This document shows, in pieces, positions 27,488 to 36,596 of a stretch of DNA of 64,000 nucleotides. Made by a program: the position numbers and the translations under genes. Source of the DNA: Rhizobium sp. WSM4643 (GTDB taxonomy: Bacteria; Pseudomonadota; Alphaproteobacteria; Rhizobiales; Rhizobiaceae); NCBI RefSeq assembly GCF_025152745.1, contig NZ_CP104040.1:558001-622000 (forward strand), given 5' to 3'. The notes under the pieces are model-generated. The model was not told the DNA's origin, did no database searches, and saw only the letters and a list, made by a program, of their open reading frames with translations. How positions within the stretch are numbered: the first letter of the stretch is position 1; the number at the start of each line of letters is the position of its first letter.

Positions 27488-28039
27488 ATGTATATTGCAC
27501 TTGGCGTCATCGTTCTGGTCGCGCTCTATCTCGTCTTCATCTACAACGGCCTGGTTCGCGCGCGGCAGATGGCGGAAGAAGCCTGGTCGGGCATCGATGT
27601 CCAGCTCAAGCGCCGCGCCGACCTGATCCCGAACCTGATCGAGACGGTCAAGGGCTATGCCGCCCATGAAAAGTCGACGCTCGAAGAGGTGGTTGAGCTC
27701 CGCAACAAGGCGCAAGCCGTGCCATCAGGCGATGTCGCCGGCAGGGCGCAGGCGGAAGGCCTGCTCGGCCAGGCGCTCGGTCGTGTTATGGCGCTCGCCG
27801 AAGCCTACCCGGATCTCAAGGCCAACCAGAACTTTGCCGAGCTCCAGGCTTCGCTGGAAACCATGGAGGGCGAGCTGCAAATGGCGCGGCGTTACTACAA
27901 CGGTGCTGCCCGCGATCTCAACGTCAAGGTCGAAAGCTTCCCGTCCAATCTCGTCGCCGGCCAGTTTGGTTTTGCCAAGCGGGAATATTTCGAAATCACC
28001 AACGAGGCCGACCGCGCCGTCCCCACCGTGAAATTCTGA
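27488..28039 (+). CDS. lemA: LemA-family protein
   Basis: A 183-residue protein: an N-terminal membrane helix (YIALGVIVLVALYLVFIYNGLV) and a helical domain. Motifs are AWSGIDVQLKRRADLIPNLIETVKGYA and ARRYYNGAARDLNVKVESFPSN. LemA is usually encoded beside a DUF2207 or TPM-domain membrane protein; here the DUF2207 gene lies beyond an aroA homologue. ATG 27488 is used; the longer frame upstream overlaps the preceding gene. The function is unknown. Confidence 0.92.
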   Translation: MYIALGVIVLVALYLVFIYNGLVRARQMAEEAWSGIDVQLKRRADLIPNLIETVKGYAAHEKSTLEEVVELRNKAQAVPSGDVAGRAQAEGLLGQALGRVMALAEAYPDLKANQNFAELQASLETMEGELQMARRYYNGAARDLNVKVESFPSNLVAGQFGFAKREYFEITNEADRAVPTVKF

Positions 28040-28099
28040 CGATCCGGCATTTTGCCTTTGCCAGAAAGCGATTAAGAGCAAGGGCAGTTCGCGGCCGGC

Positions 28100-28299
28100 G
28101 AGAACAGGATGATTTTAGGCCAGGTCGGCCTAAAATCTGAATCCTGTTCTCAATTAAAGAGTTAGAGCATGATGTCGCCCGAAAACCGCTGCACACTTTT
28201 CGGCATCATGCTCTGAGCATGTCGCGCAAAAGTGTGCAGCGGTTTTGCGATAACGACATGCGCAAAACCAAAGACCTAAAGCGCGGCACGCGCTTTAGG
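28100..28299. repeat. Mosaic of three to four palindromic repeats between lemA and aroA
   Basis: In order: a long hairpin with arms GAGAACAGGAT (28100-28110) and ATCCTGTTCTC (28141-28151), inside which ATTTTAGGCC pairs with GGCCTAAAAT; AGAGCATGATG (28164-28174) with CATCATGCTCT (28204-28214) around a reverse-oriented CCGCTGCACACTTTT; GCATGTCG with CGACATGC (28217-28262) around GTGTGCAGCGG; and CCTAAAGCGC with GCGCTTTAGG (28275-28299). Confidence 0.85.
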
Positions 28300-28326
28300 G
28301 ACGCCCCACGGACGGAAGAAAATAGC

Positions 28327-29589
28327 ATGACACGCACAGCCAAACTCACGATCATTCCGCCGGGCCGGCCGCTTTCGGGCCGCGCCATGCCGCCGGGCTC
28401 AAAGTCGATCACCAATCGCGCCCTACTGCTTGCGGGCCTGGCGAAGGGCACCAGCCGGCTGACCGGGGCGCTGAAGAGCGACGATACGCGCTATATGGCC
28501 GAAGCGCTGCGGGCCATGGGTGTTTCGATCGACGAGCCTGACGATACCACCTTTGTCGTCACCGGCAGCGGCAGGCTGCTGCCGCCGAAGGCGCCGCTCT
28601 TCCTCGGCAATGCCGGCACGGCGACACGCTTCCTGACGGCGGCTGCGGCTTTGGTCGACGGCACCGTCATCGTCGATGGCGACGAGCATATGCGCAAGCG
28701 GCCGATCGGCCCGCTGGTCGAGGCGATGCGCACGCTCGGCATCGACGTGATCGCCGAGACCGGCTGCCCGCCGGTCATCGTCAAGGGCACCGGCCGCTTC
28801 CAGGCCGACCGCATCCGCATCGATGGCGGCCTGTCCAGCCAGTATGTCTCGGCGCTGCTGATGATGGCGGCCGGCGGCGACCGGCCGGTCGATATCGAAC
28901 TCGTCGGCGAGGATATCGGCGCACTCGGCTATATCGACCTGACCACGGCGGCGATGAAGGCCTTCGGCGCCAAGGTCGAGAAGACCAGCCCCGTCACATG
29001 GCGGGTCGAGCCGACCGGCTACCGTGCCGCCGATTTCATCGTCGAGCCGGATGCCTCGGCTGCGACCTATCTCTGGGCGGCCGAGGTTCTCACCGGCGGC
29101 GCGATCGATCTCGGTGTTCCCTCCGATACGTTCTCGCAGCCCGATGCGCGCGCCTATGACATCATCGCCAAATTCCCGCATCTGCCGGCAGAGATCGACG
29201 GCTCGCAGATGCAGGATGCCGTTCCGACCCTTGCCGTGCTTGCCGCCTTCAACGAGACGCCGGTTCGCTTCGTCGGCATCGCCAATCTGCGCGTCAAGGA
29301 ATGCGATCGCATCCGGGCGCTCTCGACCGGCCTCAACCGCATTGTTTCAGGCCTTGCCCGCGAAGAGGGCGACGATCTGATCGTGCAGTCCGATCCCGCA
29401 CTTGCGGGAAAGCGTCTATCGGCGGAGATCAACAGTTTCGCCGATCACCGCATTGCCATGAGCTTCGCGCTGGCAGGGCTCAAGATCGACGGCATTACCA
29501 TTCTCGATCCCGATTGCGTCGGCAAAACCTTCCCCGCCTATTGGCGGACGCTCGCGGCACTCGGCGTGAAATACCAGGACAACGATTGA
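28327..29589 (+). CDS. aroA: 3-phosphoshikimate 1-carboxyvinyltransferase (EPSP synthase)
   Basis: A 420-residue enzyme that joins shikimate 3-phosphate and PEP in aromatic amino acid synthesis. Motifs include [20 protein letters not shown] (22-41), [17 protein letters not shown] (93-102), [21 protein letters not shown] and [23 protein letters not shown] is the classical form of the PEP-site loop, not the NAATGCR form of the CP4-type enzymes common in Agrobacterium and Rhizobium. It may therefore be a second, divergent EPSP synthase. ATG 28327 follows ACGGAAGAAAATAGC. Confidence 0.92.
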   Translation: MTRTAKLTIIPPGRPLSGRAMPPGSKSITNRALLLAGLAKGTSRLTGALKSDDTRYMAEALRAMGVSIDEPDDTTFVVTGSGRLLPPKAPLFLGNAGTATRFLTAAAALVDGTVIVDGDEHMRKRPIGPLVEAMRTLGIDVIAETGCPPVIVKGTGRFQADRIRIDGGLSSQYVSALLMMAAGGDRPVDIELVGEDIGALGYIDLTTAAMKAFGAKVEKTSPVTWRVEPTGYRAADFIVEPDASAATYLWAAEVLTGGAIDLGVPSDTFSQPDARAYDIIAKFPHLPAEIDGSQMQDAVPTLAVLAAFNETPVRFVGIANLRVKECDRIRALSTGLNRIVSGLAREEGDDLIVQSDPALAGKRLSAEINSFADHRIAMSFALAGLKIDGITILDPDCVGKTFPAYWRTLAALGVKYQDND

Positions 29590-29627
29590 CGGAACGCGCA
29601 GCCGAGGCTGCCGGCGAGGGGACAGGG

Positions 29628-31562
29628 ATGGGGCGTCGGGTTTTCGGATTTTGCTTTGCGCTGCTGTTGATGCTCGCCGCTCCGGCGGTGTTTGCCGCCG
29701 AGGTGATCGACAGTTTCGCCTCCGATATCGCGCTCGAAAAGAGCGGAGCGATGACGGTGACGGAAACGATCACCGTTAATGCAGAGAACAACCAGATCAA
29801 CCACGGCATCTTCCGTGACTTCCCGCTCTATTTCACCGATGCCGCGGGCCGCCGCCGCAGCGTTGATTTCGATATGGTCTCGGTCCAGCGTGATGGCGAT
29901 AACGAGCCCTGGCACACCGAGTCGATATCAGGCGGCATCCGCATCTATGCCGGTTCTGCCGATGTGACGGTGACGCCGGGCCGTCATAAATATGTCTTCA
30001 CCTACAAGACCAACCGCCAGATCCGCTATTTCGACGATCATGACGAACTCTACTGGAACGTCACCGGCAATGGCTGGATCTTCCCGATCCGCTCGGCAAC
30101 GGCGACGGTGCACCTGCCGCCCGGTGTCGGCGCCACTGATACGATCTTCTTCACCGGCCCGGAAGGCGCGACCGGCAAGAATGCCCGCGTCAGCGAAACC
30201 GGCGCCGGCCTGGTCTTTTCGACGACCGAGCCGCTCGACGCACACGAAGGCCTGACATTCTCGATCAAGATGGCGAAGGGCGCCATCGATGCGCCGAGCG
30301 CCGATATGGAAAGCAGCTGGTGGTTGAAGGACAACCGCAATTATTTCATCGGCTTCGGCGGTCTCATCCTCGTCTTCGCCTACTATACGCGCTCCTGGCT
30401 GAAGGTCGGCCGCGATCCCGCCCGCGGCGTCGTCGTGCCGCGCTGGGATGCGCCAGACGGCATCTCGCCGGCACTGGTCAACTACATCGACAATAAGGGC
30501 TTCTCCGGCGGAGGCTGGACGGCGCTGTCCGCCACTGCGCTCAATCTCGCCGTCCGCGGTTACGTCAAGCTCGAGGACCTGAAGAATTCGATCGTCATCC
30601 ACGGCACTGGCAAGCCGCTCGGCAAGGAGAAATTCCAGGCCGGCGAGATCGAATTGCTGAAGGTTGCCGGCGGCGCCAGCTCGACGCTGACGATCGACAA
30701 GGCCAATGGCGAGCGGGTGAAGTCCGTCGGCCAGGCCTTTCGCTCGGCGATCGAGAAGGAACACCGCGGCAAATATTACAATTCCAACCTCGGTTATACC
30801 GCAGGCGGCATCGTGCTCAGTGCCGCCGCCCTGGTGATACTGTTCGTCTTCGGTTCGCTGGAGCCCGAGACGATCGCGCTGATGCTGATTCCAATCGCCA
30901 TCTCGGTCTTCGTCGCGGTGTTTGCCGCCAGCCTCGTCAGATCGGTGCATCGCGGCAAGTCGCTGTTCGGCAAGATCATCGCCATCATCTCCACGGCGAT
31001 CGGCGTTTTCGTCGGCGTCAGCATCCTGGCGATCATGGTGATGGTGCTCACCTCGTCGCTGATGGAGCTCCATGAAACGCCGATGCTCTTTGCCGTCGGC
31101 GGCATCGTGCTTTTGAACATCCTGTATTTCTTCATCATGGGCGCCCCGACCCCGCTCGGCGCCAAGATGATGGACGGCATAGATGGCCTGCGCCAGTATA
31201 TGACGCTTGCCGAGAAGGACCGGATGAACACGGCTGGCGCGCCCTCTATGTCGCCGCAGCATTTCGAGACGCTACTGCCCTATGCGGTGGCGCTCGGCGT
31301 CGAAAAGCCCTGGTCGCGCACTTTCGAGGCCTGGCTTGCGGCAGCTGCCGCCGGCGCGGCTGCCGCCTATGCACCCGCCTGGTATTCCGGCAATTTCAAC
31401 AGCGGCGGTTTCTCCGATCGTATCGGCGGCTTTTCCTCGTCGATGGCCTCGACCATCGCTTCGACGATTCCTTCGCCGCCGCCGTCTAGTTCATCCTCCG
31501 GTTTTTCCGGCGGCGGCTCGTCCGGCGGGGGCGGCGGAGGCGGCGGAGGCGGGGGTTGGTGA
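29628..31562 (+). CDS. DUF2207 membrane protein with Gly-rich tail
   Basis: A 644-residue protein: signal peptide ([20 protein letters not shown]), an extracytoplasmic DUF2207 domain (about 20-230; [23 protein letters not shown]), a membrane helix near 240 ([15 protein letters not shown]), a cytoplasmic part, further helices near 395-500, and a terminal Ser/Gly-rich run ending in GGGW. Gly-rich tails are typical of DUF2207 and TPM proteins. It is the usual partner of LemA. ATG 29628 has GAGGGGACAGGG upstream and lies 38 bases after the aroA stop. Confidence 0.88.
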   Translation: MGRRVFGFCFALLLMLAAPAVFAAEVIDSFASDIALEKSGAMTVTETITVNAENNQINHGIFRDFPLYFTDAAGRRRSVDFDMVSVQRDGDNEPWHTESISGGIRIYAGSADVTVTPGRHKYVFTYKTNRQIRYFDDHDELYWNVTGNGWIFPIRSATATVHLPPGVGATDTIFFTGPEGATGKNARVSETGAGLVFSTTEPLDAHEGLTFSIKMAKGAIDAPSADMESSWWLKDNRNYFIGFGGLILVFAYYTRSWLKVGRDPARGVVVPRWDAPDGISPALVNYIDNKGFSGGGWTALSATALNLAVRGYVKLEDLKNSIVIHGTGKPLGKEKFQAGEIELLKVAGGASSTLTIDKANGERVKSVGQAFRSAIEKEHRGKYYNSNLGYTAGGIVLSAAALVILFVFGSLEPETIALMLIPIAISVFVAVFAASLVRSVHRGKSLFGKIIAIISTAIGVFVGVSILAIMVMVLTSSLMELHETPMLFAVGGIVLLNILYFFIMGAPTPLGAKMMDGIDGLRQYMTLAEKDRMNTAGAPSMSPQHFETLLPYAVALGVEKPWSRTFEAWLAAAAAGAAAAYAPAWYSGNFNSGGFSDRIGGFSSSMASTIASTIPSPPPSSSSSGFSGGGSSGGGGGGGGGGGW

Positions 31563-31627
31563 GCTTTCCCGCTTGACCTTTCGGTCCTTCGCCCTTAACC
31601 GCCAGACGAAACAGGAAAGGGTCGCGC

Positions 31628-32905
31628 ATGAAGGTTCTGTTGATCGGATCGGGCGGACGCGAGCATGCGCTCGCCTGGAAGCTGGCGCAATCGCCGTTGA
31701 TGACGGAATTCTATGCTGCACCCGGCAATCCCGGCATTGCCGAACACGCCGTGCTGGTGCCCCTTGACATCGAGGATCACCAAGCGGTCGCGGCCTTCTG
31801 CAAGGACAAGGCGATCGATTTGGTCGTCGTCGGTCCGGAGGCGCCGCTGGTTGCCGGCCTCGCCGACCGGCTGCGCGCCGATGGCCTGGCGGTCTTCGGT
31901 CCCTCCGCTGCCGCAGCCCAGCTCGAGGGTTCCAAAGGCTTCACCAAGGATATCTGCGCCCGCTACGGCATCCCGACAGGCGCCTACCAGCGCTTCAACA
32001 ATGGACCGAAGGCCAAAGCCTATATCCGCGCCGAGGGTGTGCCGATCGTCGTCAAGGCCGATGGCCTTGCCGCCGGCAAGGGCGTCACGGTTGCGATGAC
32101 GCTCGAGGAAGCTTTGGCTGCTGTCGACGACTGCTTCGAAGGCGCCTTTGGCGTTGCCGGCGCCGAAGTCGTCGTCGAAGCCTATCTTGATGGCGAGGAG
32201 GCGAGCTTCTTCTGCCTCTGCGATGGCAAACATGTGCTGCCGCTCGCAACCGCCCAGGATCACAAGCGGGTGGGCGAGGGCGATACCGGCGTCAATACCG
32301 GCGGCATGGGCGCCTATTCGCCGGCGCCTGTGATGACCGCCGAAATGGTCGAGCGGACGATGAAGGAGATCATCGAGCCGACGATGCGCGGCATGGCCGA
32401 GAGCGGCCATCCCTTCTCCGGTGTCTTTTTCGCCGGGCTGATGATCACTAAGAAGGGGCCTGAACTCATCGAATACAATGTCCGCTTCGGCGACCCCGAA
32501 TGCCAGGTGATGATGATGCGGTTGAAAAGCGACCTTCTGCCGCTGCTGCTCGCCACCGCCAGCGGCACGCTCGATCAGGTCAACGCCGAATGGAACGACG
32601 ATCCGGCGCTGACGGTGGTCATGGCGTCCAAGGGTTACCCCGGCGCCTACGAGAAGAATACGCCGATCCTCTCCCTGCCTGATACGGGCGAGGGCGAGAA
32701 GGTGTTTCATGCCGGCACGGGTCTGAAAGACGGTGTGCTGGTTGCGACCGGCGGCCGCGTGCTGAACGTCACCGCGTCAGGTGGCACGGTCGCCGAGGCC
32801 AAGGACCGCGCCTATGCGCTGCTCGACAGGGTAAGATGGGAAAACGGCTTTTGCCGGCGCGACATCGGCTGGCGGGCGATCGAGCGCGAAACCGGCGCGG
32901 AATGA
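31628..32905 (+). CDS. purD: Phosphoribosylamine-glycine ligase
   Basis: A 425-residue ATP-grasp enzyme, the second step of purine biosynthesis. Motifs are [20 protein letters not shown] at the N-terminus, [44 protein letters not shown] and [12 protein letters not shown]. Length and motifs are standard. ATG 31628 follows AGGAAAGGGTCGCGC. Confidence 0.97.
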   Translation: MKVLLIGSGGREHALAWKLAQSPLMTEFYAAPGNPGIAEHAVLVPLDIEDHQAVAAFCKDKAIDLVVVGPEAPLVAGLADRLRADGLAVFGPSAAAAQLEGSKGFTKDICARYGIPTGAYQRFNNGPKAKAYIRAEGVPIVVKADGLAAGKGVTVAMTLEEALAAVDDCFEGAFGVAGAEVVVEAYLDGEEASFFCLCDGKHVLPLATAQDHKRVGEGDTGVNTGGMGAYSPAPVMTAEMVERTMKEIIEPTMRGMAESGHPFSGVFFAGLMITKKGPELIEYNVRFGDPECQVMMMRLKSDLLPLLLATASGTLDQVNAEWNDDPALTVVMASKGYPGAYEKNTPILSLPDTGEGEKVFHAGTGLKDGVLVATGGRVLNVTASGGTVAEAKDRAYALLDRVRWENGFCRRDIGWRAIERETGAE

Positions 32906-33004
32906 GTATAAACCGGCCCGTTCTTTAAATTTTTACCCTTTCCCCTGACGGGATAGAAACAAAGCTGCGCTAATTTGCTCCCAAGATGAGACGGAGTAGC
33001 GTTG

Positions 33005-33466
33005 ATGCGTCAGATTTTCCTCGGTGCGGCAATCCTGCTGATGGCAGGTTCTGCGATGGCGTCCTCGATCGAGGTGGTCGGCAAGACTGCGCCGCGTGCT
33101 GAAGGCAGCATCGTCACCGAAACCTGCGCCCATTGCCCGCCGCTCCAGACCGAGCTGACCAAGAGGGACTATACGGTGCCGGAGCTGAAGCCCGGCGTCC
33201 TCGAGGCGAGTGAAATCCGCGATGTCGGCGGTGAAAAGAAGATCTTCCGCACCGAAGGCTGGATGGGTGGCTCGCCCGTCGTTTTCGTCAGCAAGGCGAC
33301 GCCTGAATCCATGATTGCGGCCGCGCCGCCGGCGCCGCCGGTCGACGGCATCGACATGAATGCAACCACCGCGGCCGTCATTGGCGGCGACGCCAGGCCC
33401 GTTGCGGCAGGTATGGTGGAACAACCGGCAGCGCTTAACACTTCCGAATTCAAGCTGCGTTTCTAG
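33005..33466 (+). CDS. Small secreted protein with CxxC motif (HPE1-like domain candidate)
   Basis: A 153-residue protein with a signal peptide (QIFLGAAILLMAGSAMASS). The mature part starts with a conserved-looking region holding ETCAHCPPLQ (CxxC), YTVPELKPG and RTEGWMGGSPVVFVSKA. The rest is Ala/Pro-rich. In database annotation such rhizobial proteins carry a 'plant virulence effector HPE1-like' label; this is from memory and not checked. It has no obvious operon partner after purD. Confidence 0.7.
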   Translation: MRQIFLGAAILLMAGSAMASSIEVVGKTAPRAEGSIVTETCAHCPPLQTELTKRDYTVPELKPGVLEASEIRDVGGEKKIFRTEGWMGGSPVVFVSKATPESMIAAAPPAPPVDGIDMNATTAAVIGGDARPVAAGMVEQPAALNTSEFKLRF

Positions 33467-33906
33467 GAGCAACTTCCGGCAAAAGTGTTGAGCGGTTTTG
33501 CGTCCGGAATTGCCTAAACAACAAATTCCCTGCCCCCGCCTGATCAAGGTTTCGATCGTTTGGGGGTCCACCACAGGTGGGCCGAATGCACCCTCGATGA
33601 GCAGCGGGGGTGCATTCATGTTTTGATGCACCGGGCACGCTGAGAATTCAAAAGAGAAATGATATTTGGCCGGCGGATGAAAATCCGGCGGTCGGCCTTG
33701 TAACTTTACCCCCTGATTTTCAGGGAAGTTCACATCGCGAACAATAAAATTAAAGCTTTTTTATAGGGTGAGCATCAATTGATACTTTACCCGGTCGCAG
33801 CATGTTTATTTTAGCAGCGGTAGACGCGTCCTCTTTTTCGGCGCGCTCGCACAGGCGGTAGAAGACCGCACCGGAATGCAGACATCCATTCCCGTTGCGA
33901 GGCGTC
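33467..33906. other. Gene-free interval with a hairpin repeat
   Basis: About 440 bases. It begins with a member of the hairpin-repeat family (33470-33515, GCAAAAGTGTTGAGCGGTTT). A small dyad CCCTGA-N3-TCAGGG lies at 33711-33725, and the AT-rich stretch 33740-33770 may contain the promoter for the chemoreceptor. No gene is supported. Confidence 0.4.
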
Positions 33907-35730
33907 ATGAAAAATTTGAAGATATCGAAGCAGCTCATATTGCTGGTCGTCGGCCTAATGATCGCCTTTGCGATCGCCACCTCCCTGCAGATCCGCTCCT
34001 CCGTCAATGCGATCTACAACGAACGCTACGACATGCTGCGGGCGGAGGTGCAGTCTGCAGTCTCTGTTCTCAAAATCTACCAGGCCAAAGTGACTGCCGG
34101 CGAAATGACGCTGGAAGACGCCCAGAAGCAGGCTTACGCCACGGTCAATGCGATGAAATACGACCCCGATGGTTATTTCTTCGGCTATAGCTACGACATC
34201 CAGATGATGTTCCATTATGATGCCGCGAAAGTCGGTCAGGTCAACAAGGGCCAGCCGGACAGCAAAGGCAAGCTCTATCGCGAAGAGATGGTCAAGCTCG
34301 GGCAGCAGGGCGGCGGTCTCGTCGAATATTATTCCACAGCCAAACCGGGCCACCCCGCTGGCGATTTTCGTAAGACGGCCTATGCACAGGCCTTCGATCC
34401 CTGGAAGGTCGTCGTCGTCACCGGCGTCTATATGGACGATCTCGATGCTCAGATAAACAGCACGATCCTGACCGCGCTCTCCGGCAGCATCGTTCTGTTC
34501 TTCCTTGCCATGACAGCCGCATACTTTGTCATCCGCGGTATATCGGGACCTCTCAACAACGTCCATGCCGCCCTGAAGGCCGTCGCCGAAGAGGATGTTT
34601 CGATCGCCATCCCACATACCGGGATGAACAACGAAGTCGGCATGATGGCGAAGGCGACGTTGTCGCTGCAGGAAAAGATCAGGGAACGCCATCAGATGTC
34701 CGATCGCGAGGCGGCTCAGCAGCTGGCGCTGGAAAGCGAGCGCGAAAACAATCTGCGCCAGCAGCAGGATGAGACGACGCTCCAGGCGCGCGTGGTGGCA
34801 ACGATTGGCCAGGCACTGGCGATGATTGCCCGTGGCGATCTCACCGTCCGCTGCGCCGATCTCGGCCAGAAGTATGCCGCCCTCCGCGATAACTTCAACG
34901 ATGCGCTGTCGCATCTCGAAGCCGCCATGGCCAAGGTCAGCGCCAAGGGAACCGACATCGGCACCAGCAAGGAAGAGATCCGCCGCGCTTCGAACGAGCT
35001 GTCGCAGCGCACCGAGCGTCAGGCGGCCAGCCTGGAAGAGACTTCGGCCGCCCTCGATGAGCTCACCGTCGCCGTCCGCCAGACGGCCGATGGCGCCCAC
35101 GAAGCCAGCAAGCGCGTCCACTCGGTCAGCACCGAGGCCACCCACAGCGATGCGATCGTCACCCAGGCGATCGAGGCGATGAGCGGCATCGAGAAGTCTT
35201 CCTCGGAGATCACCAAGATCATCGGCGTCATCGACGAGATCGCCTTCCAGACCAACCTTCTGGCGCTGAATGCCGGCGTCGAGGCAGCGCGTGCCGGCGA
35301 ATCCGGCAAGGGTTTTGCGGTCGTCGCCCAGGAAGTGCGCGAACTTGCCCAGCGTTCCGCCGCGGCCGCCAAGGAGATCAAGGACCAGATCGCCCGCTCT
35401 TCCAGTCAGGTCGACCATGGCGTCCGTCTGGTCGGCGAGGCAGGCGAAGCGCTGAAGCGCATCTCCGATCAGATCAAGGCCGCCAACGAGATCGTCGCCA
35501 AGATCGCCCACAGCGCCTCCGAACAGGACACGACGCTGCGCTCGATCTCCTCGTCGATGAACCAGCTCGACGCCGCCACCCAACAGAATGCCGCCATGGC
35601 CGAGGAGACCACGGCATCGGCAGAGACGCTGGCCACCGATACCGACGAGCTGATCGACCTCATCCGTGGCTTCCGCGTCAGTGGCGAAAGCGCTGCCCCG
35701 GCAATGCATCAAGGTCGCCGCGCCGCTTAA
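33907..35730 (+). CDS. Methyl-accepting chemotaxis protein with a single Cache domain
   Basis: A 607-residue transmembrane receptor. TM1 is near residues 10-30 (LILLVVGLMIAFAIATSLQI), an extracytoplasmic single-Cache domain follows (about 33-185; DPDGYFFGYSYD, DPWKVVVVTGVYMDD), TM2 near 190-212, a HAMP domain, a second linker, then the signalling domain with the hairpin tip DEIAFQTNLLALNAGVEAARAGE (about residues 446-468). No C-terminal CheR-binding pentapeptide is seen. The ligand is unknown; single-Cache receptors often sense small organic acids. ATG 33907 is preferred over TTG 33895 in the same frame. Confidence 0.92.
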   Translation: MKNLKISKQLILLVVGLMIAFAIATSLQIRSSVNAIYNERYDMLRAEVQSAVSVLKIYQAKVTAGEMTLEDAQKQAYATVNAMKYDPDGYFFGYSYDIQMMFHYDAAKVGQVNKGQPDSKGKLYREEMVKLGQQGGGLVEYYSTAKPGHPAGDFRKTAYAQAFDPWKVVVVTGVYMDDLDAQINSTILTALSGSIVLFFLAMTAAYFVIRGISGPLNNVHAALKAVAEEDVSIAIPHTGMNNEVGMMAKATLSLQEKIRERHQMSDREAAQQLALESERENNLRQQQDETTLQARVVATIGQALAMIARGDLTVRCADLGQKYAALRDNFNDALSHLEAAMAKVSAKGTDIGTSKEEIRRASNELSQRTERQAASLEETSAALDELTVAVRQTADGAHEASKRVHSVSTEATHSDAIVTQAIEAMSGIEKSSSEITKIIGVIDEIAFQTNLLALNAGVEAARAGESGKGFAVVAQEVRELAQRSAAAAKEIKDQIARSSSQVDHGVRLVGEAGEALKRISDQIKAANEIVAKIAHSASEQDTTLRSISSSMNQLDAATQQNAAMAEETTASAETLATDTDELIDLIRGFRVSGESAAPAMHQGRRAA

Positions 35731-35841
35731 ACGGCGCGGGGACAAAAGCGTTTTCATCACGAAATTCTTCGCGGCCGTCGGTTCTCCGGCGGCCGTGCCG
35801 TCTGAGGCTCACTGCGCGGTATGGTCCGGGCTATCTCGGCT

Positions 35842-36147
35842 TCACCACAGTATAAGATAGAGATCGTTCCACTCGGGATTCATGGCCTCGACTAGATCGA
35901 TTTTCCATTGCCGATACCATCGCTTCAAGGATTTCTCGCGTTGGATCGCACTGCCGATGTCCCAGTGTTCCTCGTACCAGACGAGACGTGTGCATCCGTA
36001 TTTCCAGGCAAAGCCCGGCGTTAGCCCTTCGCGATGCTCGTAGATGCGGCGCTCCAGATCGGATGTCACGCCAATATAGAGCGTCCCATTCTTCTGGTTG
36101 GTCACGATGTAAACATATCCGGCCATGCATGCAGAATGCTTGGGCAT
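35842..36147 (-). CDS. GIY-YIG nuclease-domain protein
   Basis: A 101-residue protein with a URI/GIY-YIG fold: GYVYIVTNQKNGTLYIGVTSDL followed by RRIYEHREG and KYGCTRLVWYE ... QREKSLKRWYRQWK. Such small proteins are widespread in rhizobia; catalytic activity is not known for them. ATG 36147 is one choice; ATG 36126 gives MAGYVYI, also plausible. Convergent with the chemoreceptor gene. Confidence 0.82.
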   Translation of the reverse strand: MPKHSACMAGYVYIVTNQKNGTLYIGVTSDLERRIYEHREGLTPGFAWKYGCTRLVWYEEHWDIGSAIQREKSLKRWYRQWKIDLVEAMNPEWNDLYLILW

Positions 36148-36596
36148 GGATGTTCGCGTCAAGTCTGAGCATGACAGGGTTTGAGGAGCGCAATCGGCGG
36201 AGACGCAGCTACGTCCGTATTCCGCCGTACGTTGCTCTAATTGCCACAGAGCTCACCCCACCCTCCGTCATGCTCGGGCTTGACCCGAGCATCCAGACGG
36301 CACCCGTGAGCGGTCGTGGCATGGATCCTCGGCTCAAGGCCGAGGATGACGGAATGTGCGGTGACGTTTCCGCCAAACTCGCCGCAGCGATGGAGGTGCC
36401 GGACCTCCTCCGTCAATTCCTGTAATGATTGTTTTGGATGATGTGGCCGCGATCGCCCGAGCCCTGGTAGTGCCCGCGCTGTGAATGTATCCTTCCGCCC
36501 GACCACCCTCCGTCATCCTCAGGCTTGACCCGAGAATTCATGCCGCAAGCACCCCGTTCGTGCAGACAGGCAACGGCATCCGGCCGAAGCCGAACA
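36148..36596. repeat. Intergenic region with dispersed palindromes
   Basis: Two copies of a widespread alphaproteobacterial palindrome occur here. The first runs from CCCTCCGTCATGCTCGGGCT through TTGACCCGAGCATCC (36261-36294) to a partner hairpin TCCTCGGCTCAAGGCCGAGGA (36326-36348). The second is CCTCCGTCATCCTCAGGCTT (about 36508-36527). The rest of the about 450 bases contains no supported gene. Confidence 0.65.

Noticed and set aside
29301..29627. 5' extension of the DUF2207 frame into aroA
   Set aside because: The extension lies wholly within aroA; the ATG at 29628 has a good ribosome-binding site and starts a signal peptide.
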